DNA from: Treponema sp.
GTDB taxonomy: Bacteria; Spirochaetota; Spirochaetia; Treponematales; Breznakiellaceae
Reading direction: 5' to 3'
Length of the DNA: 64,000 nucleotides
NCBI GenBank assembly: GCA_031256035.1
Contig: JAIRRJ010000086.1
Coordinates: 1-64,000 of the forward strand
Shown: positions 51,795 to 59,310 of the stretch, piece by piece
Layout of the letters: each line of letters starts with the position of its first letter
Numbering within the stretch: position 1 is the first letter of the stretch
Position numbers and translations under genes: made by a program
Notes under the pieces: model-generated
What the model saw: only the letters and a program-made list of their open reading frames with translations
Databases searched by the model: none
Told to the model about the DNA's origin: nothing

Positions 51795-53006
51795 TTGAAA
51801 GAAGTAAAATTTGACGCTTCCCGCCTGCTGCTTGCCGCGATATTCCTTCTGACGATTATGGGGGTTGCGCTTGCGGTATATACCCTGCGCAGTAATCCTG
51901 TTGAAGAGGCGCTTTCTGGAAACAGAGTGATTAATGTCCTTTTTGTCATCGAAGAAAATAAAAAGCCGCTCAGTACCTATGTGCTTATGTATTATCCGGC
52001 TACCAAACGTGCGGCAATTTTTGATATTCCCGGCAATTTGGGGCTGCTGCTTACAAGGTTAAACCGTGTCAGCCGAATCGATTCTTTATATGACCCGGGG
52101 AAAACAGGCAGTTATGAAACAGAAATCGGAAAATTGCTGGGAATTGCTCCTGATTTTTCCGTTGTAATAACTATTGATAATTTAAGGTATCTTGTTGATC
52201 TTCTGGAAGGCGTTGAGGTTTTTATTCCCACTCCGGTATCATTCAGAGATGATTCGCAGCTTGTTCTCTTTCCTTCGGGCATGACCGTTCTGGACGGTGA
52301 CAAAGCCTGCGTTTACGCGACATACTCAATCCCCGATGAAGACCGTGAAACAGAAGAGTTTCGAAGACAGCGGTTCTTTCTGGGATTCCTCAACCGGCAG
52401 ATAAAAATGAACGATGAACTAAAAAAACCTGTTATAGGCAAATTGTATCATTCCTTTTTTAAAACAGACATGAGCCAGCGCACTTTAATGCGGCTTTATG
52501 ATGAATTGTCTTACATTGACACGGATCGCACCAATGTTCAGTCCGTGGGAGGCAATCTTAGGGAAGTGTCCGGCGAGATGCTGATTATCCCGCACTGGGA
52601 CGGGAATTTGGTGAAAGAAGTAGTCAAGCAGACTCTTGGATCTCTTACCCGCCAAAGTGAAGATTCTTTAAGCGAGAGAACCCATACAGTAGAAGTGTTG
52701 AACGGAACTGCTGTCAGCGGTCTTGCGGGAAGAACCGCTGAAATGCTGCGGAGTTTCGGTTACGATGTAATTTCAACGGGAAACGCCGACAGGAACGATT
52801 ATGAACGTACCGTAATAATCCACCGTTCAGGAGAGGAAAACATGGTACAAGCATTTGCGGATATTATCCGCTGTAATAATGTACGCCGTGAATATTTACC
52901 GGAAGAATTGCATGAAGAACACAGTATTCAAAATGTTGAATATAAATCCGATATCACCCTGATTATCGGAAGGAATTTTAATGGCAGATATGTTGTTGGA
53001 AATTAA
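51795..53006 (+). CDS. LytR-CpsA-Psr family protein with LytR C-terminal domain
   Basis: The protein has 403 residues. TTG start with GGAG 7 bases upstream. N-terminal signal anchor (LLLAAIFLLTIMGVALAVYTL), LCP core with the basic/acidic pattern (IPGNLGL, FEELVDLLEGVEVFIPTP-type sequence DNLRYLVDLLEGVEVFIP, ETEEFRRQRFFLGFL) and a C-terminal LytR_C domain (HTVEVLNGTAVSGLAGRTAE). LCP enzymes attach glycopolymers to the wall in Gram-positives; in spirochetes the acceptor is unknown. Positioned between yqeK and rsfS, as the lcp gene is in other treponemes to my recollection. Overlaps rsfS by 26 bases. Confidence 0.9.
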   Translation: MKEVKFDASRLLLAAIFLLTIMGVALAVYTLRSNPVEEALSGNRVINVLFVIEENKKPLSTYVLMYYPATKRAAIFDIPGNLGLLLTRLNRVSRIDSLYDPGKTGSYETEIGKLLGIAPDFSVVITIDNLRYLVDLLEGVEVFIPTPVSFRDDSQLVLFPSGMTVLDGDKACVYATYSIPDEDRETEEFRRQRFFLGFLNRQIKMNDELKKPVIGKLYHSFFKTDMSQRTLMRLYDELSYIDTDRTNVQSVGGNLREVSGEMLIIPHWDGNLVKEVVKQTLGSLTRQSEDSLSERTHTVEVLNGTAVSGLAGRTAEMLRSFGYDVISTGNADRNDYERTVIIHRSGEENMVQAFADIIRCNNVRREYLPEELHEEHSIQNVEYKSDITLIIGRNFNGRYVVGN

Positions 53007-53406
53007 CGGACAGGCCACCGCTGTAAGCGCTGCCATCGGCGCCGCCGTAGGCGAACTTTTGCACGAACATAATGGGCGTGATGTTTCCGTGTTGGATCTT
53101 CGCGGGATAAGCGACTGGACGGACTTCTTCGTTATTGCCACCGTAACAAGCGGCGCACACATGGACGGTCTTGAACGGCACATAAAGGAATTCTGCCATA
53201 AAAAAGGAATAACAATTGGCGGCGTATCCAGAAAGAATGACACCGGTTACGACGAATGGCGGCTGATTGATCTTGGTTTTGTCATCATCCATTTGATGAG
53301 CGGCACAGCGCGGGATTTTTATGAATTGGAGAAACTTTGGGCGCCTATTCCGGCGTCTCGCAGCGAGATGCCGGAACAAACATTTCACTCGTCCAAGTCG
53401 TCGTAG
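52981..53406 (+). CDS. rsfS: Ribosomal silencing factor RsfS
   Basis: The protein has 141 residues, with the DUF143 core: DVSVLDLRGISDWTDFFVIA, a GLERHIKEF helix, and YDEWRLIDLGFVIIHLMSG with the ARDFYELEKLW signature. RsfS binds L14 and keeps 50S and 30S subunits apart in starvation. The 24-residue C-terminal tail (PIPASRSEMPEQTFHSSKSS) is extra and overlaps, on the opposite strand, the gene for an acidic protein. GGAAGGA precedes the ATG. Confidence 0.96.
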   Translation: MADMLLEINGQATAVSAAIGAAVGELLHEHNGRDVSVLDLRGISDWTDFFVIATVTSGAHMDGLERHIKEFCHKKGITIGGVSRKNDTGYDEWRLIDLGFVIIHLMSGTARDFYELEKLWAPIPASRSEMPEQTFHSSKSS

Positions 53407-53687
53407 TCTCCATCATCGTCGAAGTCATCTTCCTCATCATCAAAGTCGTCATCTTCCTCATCATCATCATCGTCTTCATCCAACTCGTCTTCGTCCTCAT
53501 AGTCGTCTTCGTCCTCATAGTCGTCGTCTTCGTCCTCGAAGCCGTCATCTTCGTCCTCGAAGTCGTCGTCATCATCGCTAAAGATGAAAAACGGTGGTAG
53601 GTTGCCGCCCGGCCCGGAAACAGTTTCCAAACTGCCTACAGGCATCAGCGCCAGCTCTTCTTGATCCATAGTATCGTTCAGAACCAT
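53385..53687 (-). CDS. Extremely acidic Asp/Glu-rich protein
   Basis: The protein has 100 residues; the ATG has GGGAGAG 4 bases upstream. Residues 1-37 are an ordinary head (MVLNDTMDQEELALMPVGSL, then GGNLPPFFIFS). Residues 38-100 are almost only Asp and Glu with aromatic residues spaced every 6-8 positions (F-E-D-E-D-D-x repeats). Net charge is strongly negative. The tail overlaps the end of rsfS on the other strand. The matching head sequence suggests a conserved protein rather than a chance frame, and the repeat of GATGAA-type codons could grow by slippage. Function unknown; nucleic-acid mimicry or cation binding are possibilities. Confidence 0.7.
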   Translation of the reverse strand: MVLNDTMDQEELALMPVGSLETVSGPGGNLPPFFIFSDDDDDFEDEDDGFEDEDDDYEDEDDYEDEDELDEDDDDDEEDDDFDDEEDDFDDDGDYDDLDE

Positions 53688-53872
53688 AATGCTCTCCCTT
53701 GAAATTGGTTTTCCCTGAACCTAATTTTTCGGCGAAGCCATAAAAAGCCTCTCCCTAGAAACATAAGGGAGGTATAAGATAATTGTCAACAGGTTTTTGA
53801 ACTTTTTTCCTGAGGTTTACCCTGGTTTTCAAAGCTCTTTTTTTGGCTTTATATGTTAGTCTTAGAATTATA
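53688..53872. other. Intergenic spacer with ispE -10 region
   Basis: No gene seen. A TAGAAT (53863-53868) ends 4 bases before the ispE ATG with a weak TTTTGG 16 bp upstream, and no Shine-Dalgarno lies before the ATG. This is a tentative leaderless promoter. Confidence 0.35.
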
Positions 53873-54745
53873 ATGCCGAAATCCAGTGAATTTTTGACCA
53901 TTGCCGCACCCGCAAAAATAAACCTTCATCTGGCGGTAAAGGACAAGCGGCCTGATGGTTTTCACAATCTGGAAAGTGTCTTTCTCGCCCTTGATTTTGC
54001 GGATACCCTTCATTTTGAGCCGTTGCCTGCGGAAAATGCCGTGGAAATAGATATGAAGGGATTTTTGCCTATGGAAAAAAACATTGTTTTTGCAGCTCTG
54101 TCCCTGTTCAGGGGCAAGACCGGCTACTCTCAGGGCTTGAAAATAACAGTAGAAAAACGCATTCCTTTGGGCGGAGGACTGGGAGGCGGTTCTTCGGACG
54201 CAGCTTCAACGCTTTTGGCCTTAAATACATTGTCGGGAAGCCTTCTTGATGAGGATTCTCTACTGGAAACAGCGGCATCCATGGGCAGCGATGTGCCTTT
54301 TTTTGTCCGCAGGGCAGGCGCGGCGTGGGTAACCGGCAGGGGCGAAAATATCAAGCCTGTTGCCGCCCCCCGTTGTTTTTTTGTGTTAGTAAATCCGGGT
54401 TTCCCCAGCGAGACCGCCGCCGCTTTCCGGCTTTTGGATGAATACCGCGCCGGTTTGACAATGGATGATAACGGCTGTTTCGAACAGACGCTTCTGGCGG
54501 CATTAAAAAGCGATCCCGCGGGATGGCCTTTCAGGAACGATTTTTTGCCTGTTTTTGAAAACAGGGAACATTCCGTCTACCGCGAAATGATTTCCCAACT
54601 GCGCGATCTGGGGGCGGCATTCGCCGGCCTGTCAGGTGCCGGTTCCACCTGTTTCGGGGTTTTTACGGAAAAGACGCAGGCGGAAAAAGCGGCTCTGTCC
54701 CTGCGCAAGACGTGGGGTTTTGCAGAGGCTGCCTGCCCGGTTTAG
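53873..54745 (+). CDS. ispE: 4-Diphosphocytidyl-2-C-methyl-D-erythritol kinase
   Basis: The protein has 290 residues, a GHMP kinase of the MEP isoprenoid pathway. Marks: APAKINLHLAVKDKRPDGFH (14-33), PLGGGLGGGSSDAAS (ATP loop, around 98-112), GSDVPFF and the C-terminal LSGAGSTCFGVF. The ATG at 53873 gives the family-typical start; the frame extends to 53843 without a site. Ends with a 4-base overlap of the convergent neighbour. Confidence 0.96.
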   Translation: MPKSSEFLTIAAPAKINLHLAVKDKRPDGFHNLESVFLALDFADTLHFEPLPAENAVEIDMKGFLPMEKNIVFAALSLFRGKTGYSQGLKITVEKRIPLGGGLGGGSSDAASTLLALNTLSGSLLDEDSLLETAASMGSDVPFFVRRAGAAWVTGRGENIKPVAAPRCFFVLVNPGFPSETAAAFRLLDEYRAGLTMDDNGCFEQTLLAALKSDPAGWPFRNDFLPVFENREHSVYREMISQLRDLGAAFAGLSGAGSTCFGVFTEKTQAEKAALSLRKTWGFAEAACPV

Positions 54746-55374
54746 GCAATCCATTTTCTATACAACAGTGAAATTCCGTAACCGCCGAAAATCGCGATAA
54801 ACCGGTCAACAATGTCGATTGGAATGCGGGAAAAAATTGCCGTAGCCAGAAGCGGCACATTGTTCCGCAAGAGGCCGAGCTTGAAAGTGTCTTCCGGGCA
54901 ATACGGACGCTCAACCCGAAACAGATTGAATGAAAAATCAATGAGCCCGCCTGAAACGCTGACAACGATGCAGGCAAGGACAAACAGTACCAAAAGCTGG
55001 GCAGCCACGCCGGTGAATGAATACAGTGAAGGTTTTTTTAAGAAAACGGTTTCAGACGGTTTTATTTTTTTGTAAAAAAAGCAGACCAACAGCACCTCTA
55101 AAATGACGCAGATGGCAAACATATTCACCGTCCAGACTGTCTCTACCGGAAAGCCCCGCAGCCATATATACACCAAAGAAAAAAGCGCGGAAGAAAGCAG
55201 GCCGGTCAGAATGCCGAATGTAAGACCCGCGCAGAAACACATTGCAATGGTAAAAATTGTATCCGCGTACAGGGGAACTCCTGCCAAACCATTGACCACA
55301 TAACTGAGAGCCGCATTGCCAAACGCGGACAGTATGCACAGGGCAAGTACCATTACATATTGTTTGCCTTTCAT
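54742..55374 (-). CDS. ECF-transporter S-component-like membrane protein
   Basis: The protein has 210 residues with about six membrane helices (VMVLALCILSAFGNAALSY, FTIAMCFCAGLTFGILTGLL, VTWNMFAICVILEVLLVCFF-type, LLVLFVLACIVVSVSGG) and a C-terminal GGYGISLLYRKW. Topology and glycine placement fit S-components of energy-coupling-factor vitamin importers; the substrate is unknown and no EcfT/A genes are adjacent. The ATG at 55374 has a TACAAT -10 ending 9 bases upstream and no Shine-Dalgarno. Confidence 0.65.
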   Translation of the reverse strand: MKGKQYVMVLALCILSAFGNAALSYVVNGLAGVPLYADTIFTIAMCFCAGLTFGILTGLLSSALFSLVYIWLRGFPVETVWTVNMFAICVILEVLLVCFFYKKIKPSETVFLKKPSLYSFTGVAAQLLVLFVLACIVVSVSGGLIDFSFNLFRVERPYCPEDTFKLGLLRNNVPLLATAIFSRIPIDIVDRFIAIFGGYGISLLYRKWIA

Positions 55375-55393
55375 ATACAGCGTATTGTACAAT
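55364..55393. promoter_or_regulatory. Divergent promoters with shared palindromic -10 (ATTGTACAAT)
   Basis: ATTGTACAAT (55384-55393) reads TACAAT on both strands. On + it is preceded by TTGCCT (55364-55369) at 18 bp and followed after 8 bases by the GTG at 55402. On - it is preceded by TTAAAT at 17 bp and followed after 9 bases by the ATG at 55374. Both genes would be leaderless or nearly so, and their use is mutually exclusive. Confidence 0.65.
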
Positions 55394-55401
55394 TTATTCG
55401 G

Positions 55402-56697
55402 GTGATATTTAAGAGCGCACAGCAATTCTTTTTGAGAATACTACTCATATTCGCCGCAATGCTGTCCATGGCAGGCTGCGGCAAAGACAGCTATCCGTCT
55501 GTTTCTTCCGTTTCCGAAGAATGGCTTACGGTTAAAACAAACTTAATGGATTCAAGCGCGCCTGAAAACCTTCAAATTCAAATCGAAGAATTTCAACTTA
55601 CCCTGAACCGTTTTTTCGACTCCCCGGTCGGCTCCCTGTACCGCATCCGCCGTCCCGGTGAAATGAAATCCATTACCGGTGTTGTTACAGAGATTGACCT
55701 GCTAAAAATCGCTGTGCTCGAACAGCCGGACTTTAGTCCGCAGTTCGCGGATGCGTCCATTGGATGCGAGGTCTTTCCCATTATCCTCGAAATAGATTCA
55801 CGGCTTGAAACATTGCGGCGCATTGACGCAAGCCTCTCGAATACCAGCCAGCTGCACTACTTTCAGCTTTTCTTTTTCTTTTCGCTGTTAGTGATTGTCA
55901 TCATTCTTACCTTGAGGGTACTGTACACAAGGCTTGAAAAAGCGGAAAACAGGGAACAGCAAAGCCGTATCTTTTCGCGGGAAACTATGATGGCGCAGGA
56001 ACAGGAACGTTCGCGGATTGCCCGTGAACTGCACGATACGGTTGCGCAGGACCTATGGCGGCTTTCTTTTCAGACAGACATAATTGACAAAACGGCGGAT
56101 GCCGCAGAACGAAGCCGCTTGTGCGCCGCAGTTGTCATAGAACAGAAGGAACTCATGCGGCGGATAAGAAACATCTGCGACAACCTTGTCCCTCCTGATT
56201 TTCAGCACCGGCTTCTTGGAGACGCGCTGCGGAACCTGTGTTATCAATTTGAACAGCGCACCAGCATTGAATTACAGCTCACGATTCAGGGCGATGGAAC
56301 CGGAGGTTCCGGAATCGAATCCCTCGGCAGCGATGTCCAGCTCCAATGCTTTCGCATTGTGCAGGAGTGCCTTGCGAATATCGAAAAACATTCAGAGGCA
56401 ACGGAAGTGTCGGTAATTGTCCGCCGGAAAGATGCGAACTTAAGTCCGGCGAACTTCAGTTCGAGCGAGCTGCTGATGTGCGTTTCAGATAACGGCAAAG
56501 GATTTCCCGCGCCTGACTCGTCCGCCATGGATGCAGATTACTTCATGCGGCTGCGGGATGAAGGGCATTTTGGTCTGTGGAATATATACGAGCGCGCCTC
56601 TTTGCTGGGCGGAACGCTGACACTGGACAGCGAAACCGGTGAAGGAACAACAATTACTCTGCGCATTCCGTTGCTAACTACGAGGGGTGGACAATGA
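55402..56697 (+). CDS. Lipobox-bearing sensor histidine kinase (HisKA_3)
   Basis: The protein has 431 residues from the GTG at 55402. Residues 1-26 look like a lipoprotein signal (FLRILLIFAAMLSMAGC, Cys26), then a periplasmic domain (30-150), a second membrane helix (FQLFFFFSLLVIVIILTLRV) and a cytosolic kinase: HisKA_3 helix EQERSRIARELHDTVAQDL with the phosphoacceptor His, HATPase with QLQCFRIVQECLANIEKHS and DNGKGF. A kinase carrying both a lipobox and a membrane helix is unusual; the first may be used as a signal anchor. Short palindromes occur in the periplasmic domain and in the HATPase loop. ATGA-coupled to the response regulator. Confidence 0.9.
   Translation: MIFKSAQQFFLRILLIFAAMLSMAGCGKDSYPSVSSVSEEWLTVKTNLMDSSAPENLQIQIEEFQLTLNRFFDSPVGSLYRIRRPGEMKSITGVVTEIDLLKIAVLEQPDFSPQFADASIGCEVFPIILEIDSRLETLRRIDASLSNTSQLHYFQLFFFFSLLVIVIILTLRVLYTRLEKAENREQQSRIFSRETMMAQEQERSRIARELHDTVAQDLWRLSFQTDIIDKTADAAERSRLCAAVVIEQKELMRRIRNICDNLVPPDFQHRLLGDALRNLCYQFEQRTSIELQLTIQGDGTGGSGIESLGSDVQLQCFRIVQECLANIEKHSEATEVSVIVRRKDANLSPANFSSSELLMCVSDNGKGFPAPDSSAMDADYFMRLRDEGHFGLWNIYERASLLGGTLTLDSETGEGTTITLRIPLLTTRGGQ
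55727..55767. repeat. Palindromes in kinase periplasmic domain
   Basis: CGGACT-TT-AGTCCG (55727-55740) and GCGTCC-ATT-GGATGC (55753-55767, one G-T pair) lie in frame, encoding P-D-F-S-P-Q and D-A-S-I-G-C. A further CGAAC-TTCA-GTTCG lies at about 56452-56465. Individually weak. Confidence 0.45.
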
Positions 56698-57299
56698 TCT
56701 CAATCGTACTCATTGACGATCACCCTCTGGCGATCAACGGAATAGGCGCGTGGCTCTGCGGCACCGGACGGTTTTCAATTGCCGGTACTGCGGGAACATT
56801 GGCGGAAGCCCAAAGCCTTTTGGAGCGGCTCGAAAGCCTGCCGGAAATCGTCATCCTTGACGTTTCGCTCGGAACAGAGGACGGGCTTGAATTTGTCCCG
56901 GTGTTGAAGGAAATTTGCGCAAAGAGAACCGTTGTGATGCCAAGCATACTGGTATGCTCAATGTACGAAGACCCTTTCCTGATACAGCGGGCAATGGATT
57001 CGGGCGCGGCAGCTTACGTCTCCAAATCAGCAGAAGCCGGGGAAATTATCGCCGCCATTGACGTAATCCTCGCGGGGAATACATACGTCAACCCCAAATA
57101 TGAATTACAGTCAAAAAAACACGCCTCGTCCATTCTGACCCGCCGTGAGAATGAAATCGTATCGCTCGTAAAGCAATCGCTCAGTAACCGGCAAATCGCC
57201 AAACGCTTAGGGATCAGTGCCCGCACAGTTGAAAATCATCTTGCGCACATTTACATTAAAACAGACGCCGGCTCACGGGAAGAGTTGTTTGAACTGTAG
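56694..57299 (+). CDS. NarL/LuxR-type response regulator
   Basis: The protein has 201 residues: receiver domain (1-120) with acidic pair IDDH, phosphoacceptor Asp in VILDVSLG (Asp56), the Ser/Lys switch residues (VCSMYED, YVSKSAE), and a LuxR-type helix-turn-helix (LTRRENEIVSLVKQSLSNRQ, IAKRLGISARTVENHLAHIY). It follows its kinase by a 4-base overlap. The target genes are unknown; the adjacent lipoprotein gene is a candidate. Confidence 0.95.
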   Translation: MISIVLIDDHPLAINGIGAWLCGTGRFSIAGTAGTLAEAQSLLERLESLPEIVILDVSLGTEDGLEFVPVLKEICAKRTVVMPSILVCSMYEDPFLIQRAMDSGAAAYVSKSAEAGEIIAAIDVILAGNTYVNPKYELQSKKHASSILTRRENEIVSLVKQSLSNRQIAKRLGISARTVENHLAHIYIKTDAGSREELFEL

Positions 57300-57358
57300 C
57301 AGCGGCGAAAACTTGTGCGTAAATTACTCATGACAGCCTGAATTATAAACCCTAGAAT

Positions 57359-57399
57359 TTCGGATAAACCGCCCTTGAGGGTGGTTAATTCATTAAGGA
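57359..57399 (+). promoter_or_regulatory. Leader hairpin before lipoprotein gene
   Basis: ACCGCCCT-TG-AGGGTGGT (8-bp stem, one G-T pair, about 57369-57386) lies immediately upstream of TAAGGAGG, the ribosome-binding site of the lipoprotein gene. It could influence ribosome access. Confidence 0.45.
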
Positions 57400-57409
57400 G
57401 GTTTTTCTT

Positions 57410-57811
57410 ATGAAAAACACAATTAAGTTTTTAGGGATTATTGTTCTGGCAACAGTAATCGGGTTTTCAATGGCAGCTTGCGATGAAGGTGACGGCGATG
57501 GCAATGGTGATGATAGCGGTCCTTATACAATTGGTCTGACGATAAAGAATGAAAACACTGACGAAATCGCCGAAATAAAAGTTGATACAGGGAGCGGCAG
57601 TGAGCCATTGTTTGAGAGAACTGATCTGAGCATCGGAACAGGCCAAACTTCGGAAAAATTTACTTTTTCCATTCCAGAAGAAGGTACTTACTTTTTCAGA
57701 TATAGATTGCCTGGTGTGGGAACCTACTCCACGTCTGAGTACATCAGTTCATCAGGAAATTACTTGTTAACACATAAAGCTAACAATAATACAACTATTG
57801 TGAAACAATAA
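57410..57811 (+). CDS. Small lipoprotein
   Basis: The protein has 133 residues. The signal peptide IIVLATVIGFSMAAC ends in a lipobox with Cys24; MKN-type starts with GFSM-x-A-C are frequent in termite-gut treponemes as I remember. The mature part is acidic at first (DEGDGDGNGDDSG) and then a beta-rich domain of about 95 residues (TIGLTIKNENTDEIAEIKV, YFFRYRLPGVGTYSTSEY). TAAGGAGG precedes the ATG at 12 bases. Function unknown. Confidence 0.85.
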   Translation: MKNTIKFLGIIVLATVIGFSMAACDEGDGDGNGDDSGPYTIGLTIKNENTDEIAEIKVDTGSGSEPLFERTDLSIGTGQTSEKFTFSIPEEGTYFFRYRLPGVGTYSTSEYISSSGNYLLTHKANNNTTIVKQ

Positions 57812-57869
57812 GGCGGCAGTGCAACTGTGGCATGGGCTGATTTTACTAACGCCGAATAGGAATAAAGTA

Positions 57870-59201
57870 TTACAGCCAAAATGCCGGAATACTGTACCGA
57901 TCCTTACCGATGATTCCAAGAGAGTCGGTTGTGCAGATAAGACCGCCGCTTCCGATATTAAGGCCTTTCACTGCTTTTAACACTTTGAACGCGGCGGCAT
58001 CACTTTCTTTCGGGGTGGCTGTCATTTTTATTTCCAGAGGGTACAATGTGCCGTTTTCCATTATCAAAAGGTCGATTTCTTTTTTATCTTTGTCCCGGTA
58101 ATAATACAGTGAAGGCTCCATACCGGCGTTGTAATAACTTTTTAGGATTTCGGCGACAACAAATGTTTCAAAGAACGCCCCTGCTGCAGCGCCCTGCCGC
58201 AGCACATCGGGATTTGTCCATTTGGTAAGATATGCCGCAAGACCTGTATCCAGAAAATAAAGTTTCGGCGTTTTGACAACACGCTTTTCCACATTCATGG
58301 AAAAAGGCGGCAGGAGGTATACAAGGCCGGATGTTACCAAAATCGAAAGCCATTTTTTTGCCGTAGGTTCGCTGATTTGCACATCACGCGCCATATCGCA
58401 GAAATTCACCATCTGCCCCGTGCGGTTTGCGGCAACGGTTATAAATTGCATAAACTGCAGTTCATTACCGACATTGGAAAGGGCGCGGACATCCCGCTCA
58501 ATATAAGTCCTGATATACGAATCATAAAACGCTTTCTGCCGTGAAAAGCCGGAAACCACCGCCGGAAAAGAGCCGGTGTGGATCATCTTCCATATATCAA
58601 AAGCGCTGTAATTTTTTACATCTTTTTTTCTGGCTGTAAAATATTTCATCGTGGGAATGAATGGTTTATTGAATGTATCGCCGCCGGTTTCACGCACGGA
58701 TAATCCCATCAGCTGCAATATGCCAATTCTTCCTGCAAGGCTTTCGCTTATGTTTTTCATTAAATGGCGGGTCTCGAAACCGAGACCATGCTGGCTGCCT
58801 GTGAGAAAATACATAGCTTTTTTTTTGTTTTTATCAACTTTTAATTTTATAAGGGGGAACAATTCCGGCACATATTGAATTTCGTCAAAAACAACCGGAG
58901 GGCTGTGCAGGGAAAGGAATGTTTTTGCGTCATTTTTTACAGCGGCAATTTCGCTTGTATCATCAAAAGTGATATACGGTATTTTTCCTGTTCTGGGGGT
59001 ATTTTGCAGCAGAGTTGATTTTCCGATCTGCCGGGGACCTGTTACCAGAATAACGGGAAAGGAGAGGACAAGTTCGGCAAGCGCTTTTTCCGCGTGCCGT
59101 TTAATAAAGGGTATACCCTTCGTTTCCTCACTCGCTCGGCCATGCAAGGCACGGGCACGGCGCTCACTCCGTTCGTCAATAAAATCCGTATTTTTTGCCA
59201 T
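57870..59201 (-). CDS. AAA ATPase with DUF4143 domain
   Basis: The protein has 443 residues. The AAA_14 ATPase starts properly at about residue 31 (PFIKRHAEKALAELVLSFP), with Walker A TGPRQIGKST, Walker B PVVFDEIQYV and TGSQHGL. The C-terminal DUF4143 domain holds FLDTGLAAYL, GAFFETFVVAEILK and the nuclease-like DKDKKEIDLLIMENG ... LEIKM, a PD-(D/E)xK-like arrangement. The first 30 residues (DERSERRARALHGRASEETK) are an extra, Arg-rich segment encoded by a GC-rich block with repeated GAGTGAG motifs. Function of this large family is unclear; horizontal mobility is common. Confidence 0.9.
   Translation of the reverse strand: MAKNTDFIDERSERRARALHGRASEETKGIPFIKRHAEKALAELVLSFPVILVTGPRQIGKSTLLQNTPRTGKIPYITFDDTSEIAAVKNDAKTFLSLHSPPVVFDEIQYVPELFPLIKLKVDKNKKKAMYFLTGSQHGLGFETRHLMKNISESLAGRIGILQLMGLSVRETGGDTFNKPFIPTMKYFTARKKDVKNYSAFDIWKMIHTGSFPAVVSGFSRQKAFYDSYIRTYIERDVRALSNVGNELQFMQFITVAANRTGQMVNFCDMARDVQISEPTAKKWLSILVTSGLVYLLPPFSMNVEKRVVKTPKLYFLDTGLAAYLTKWTNPDVLRQGAAAGAFFETFVVAEILKSYYNAGMEPSLYYYRDKDKKEIDLLIMENGTLYPLEIKMTATPKESDAAAFKVLKAVKGLNIGSGGLICTTDSLGIIGKDRYSIPAFWL
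59122..59180 (-). repeat. Inserted block encoding the Arg-rich N-terminus of the AAA ATPase
   Basis: On the - strand this stretch contains GGAGTGAGCGCCGTGCCC and CCGAGCGAGTGAGGAAACG, with the direct repeat GAGTGAG, and ends close to a perfect 14-bp palindrome AAGGGTATACCCTT (59107-59120). It precedes the conserved family start and differs in composition from the rest of the gene. I suspect a repeat insertion; no second copy is in the window. Confidence 0.5.
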
Positions 59202-59298
59202 TTGGGATAATCTAAACTCCTATTACAGATTATCCTGTATTTAAATAATAATGTCAATATGGTATTTGTTTTTTTTACATAATTGGGATAATCTAAAC
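59202..59298. repeat. Three copies of GGATAATCT around the AAA ATPase promoter
   Basis: TTGGGATAATCTAAAC occurs identically at 59202-59217 (adjoining the ATPase start codon) and 59283-59298. An inverted GGATAATCT lies at 59227-59235 and overlaps the -10. Spacing between the outer copies is 81 bp. Confidence 0.85.
59229..59257 (-). promoter_or_regulatory. AAA ATPase promoter
   Basis: On the - strand: perfect TTGACA (59252-59257), 17-bp spacer, GATAAT (59229-59234), leader of about 20 bases to the ATG. AGGAG is 15 bases from the ATG, too far for a typical site. The -10 is inside the inverted GGATAATCT copy, so a repressor binding these repeats would block polymerase. Confidence 0.7.
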
Positions 59299-59310
59299 AG
59301 GAGTTAAGAA

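Noticed and set aside
53321-53600. His/Arg-rich and Val/Ile-rich open frames on the + strand across the acidic gene
   Set aside because: They are the other-frame and antisense readings of GAT/GAA repeats and have no start signals; the - strand frame has a good ribosome-binding site and a normal head sequence.
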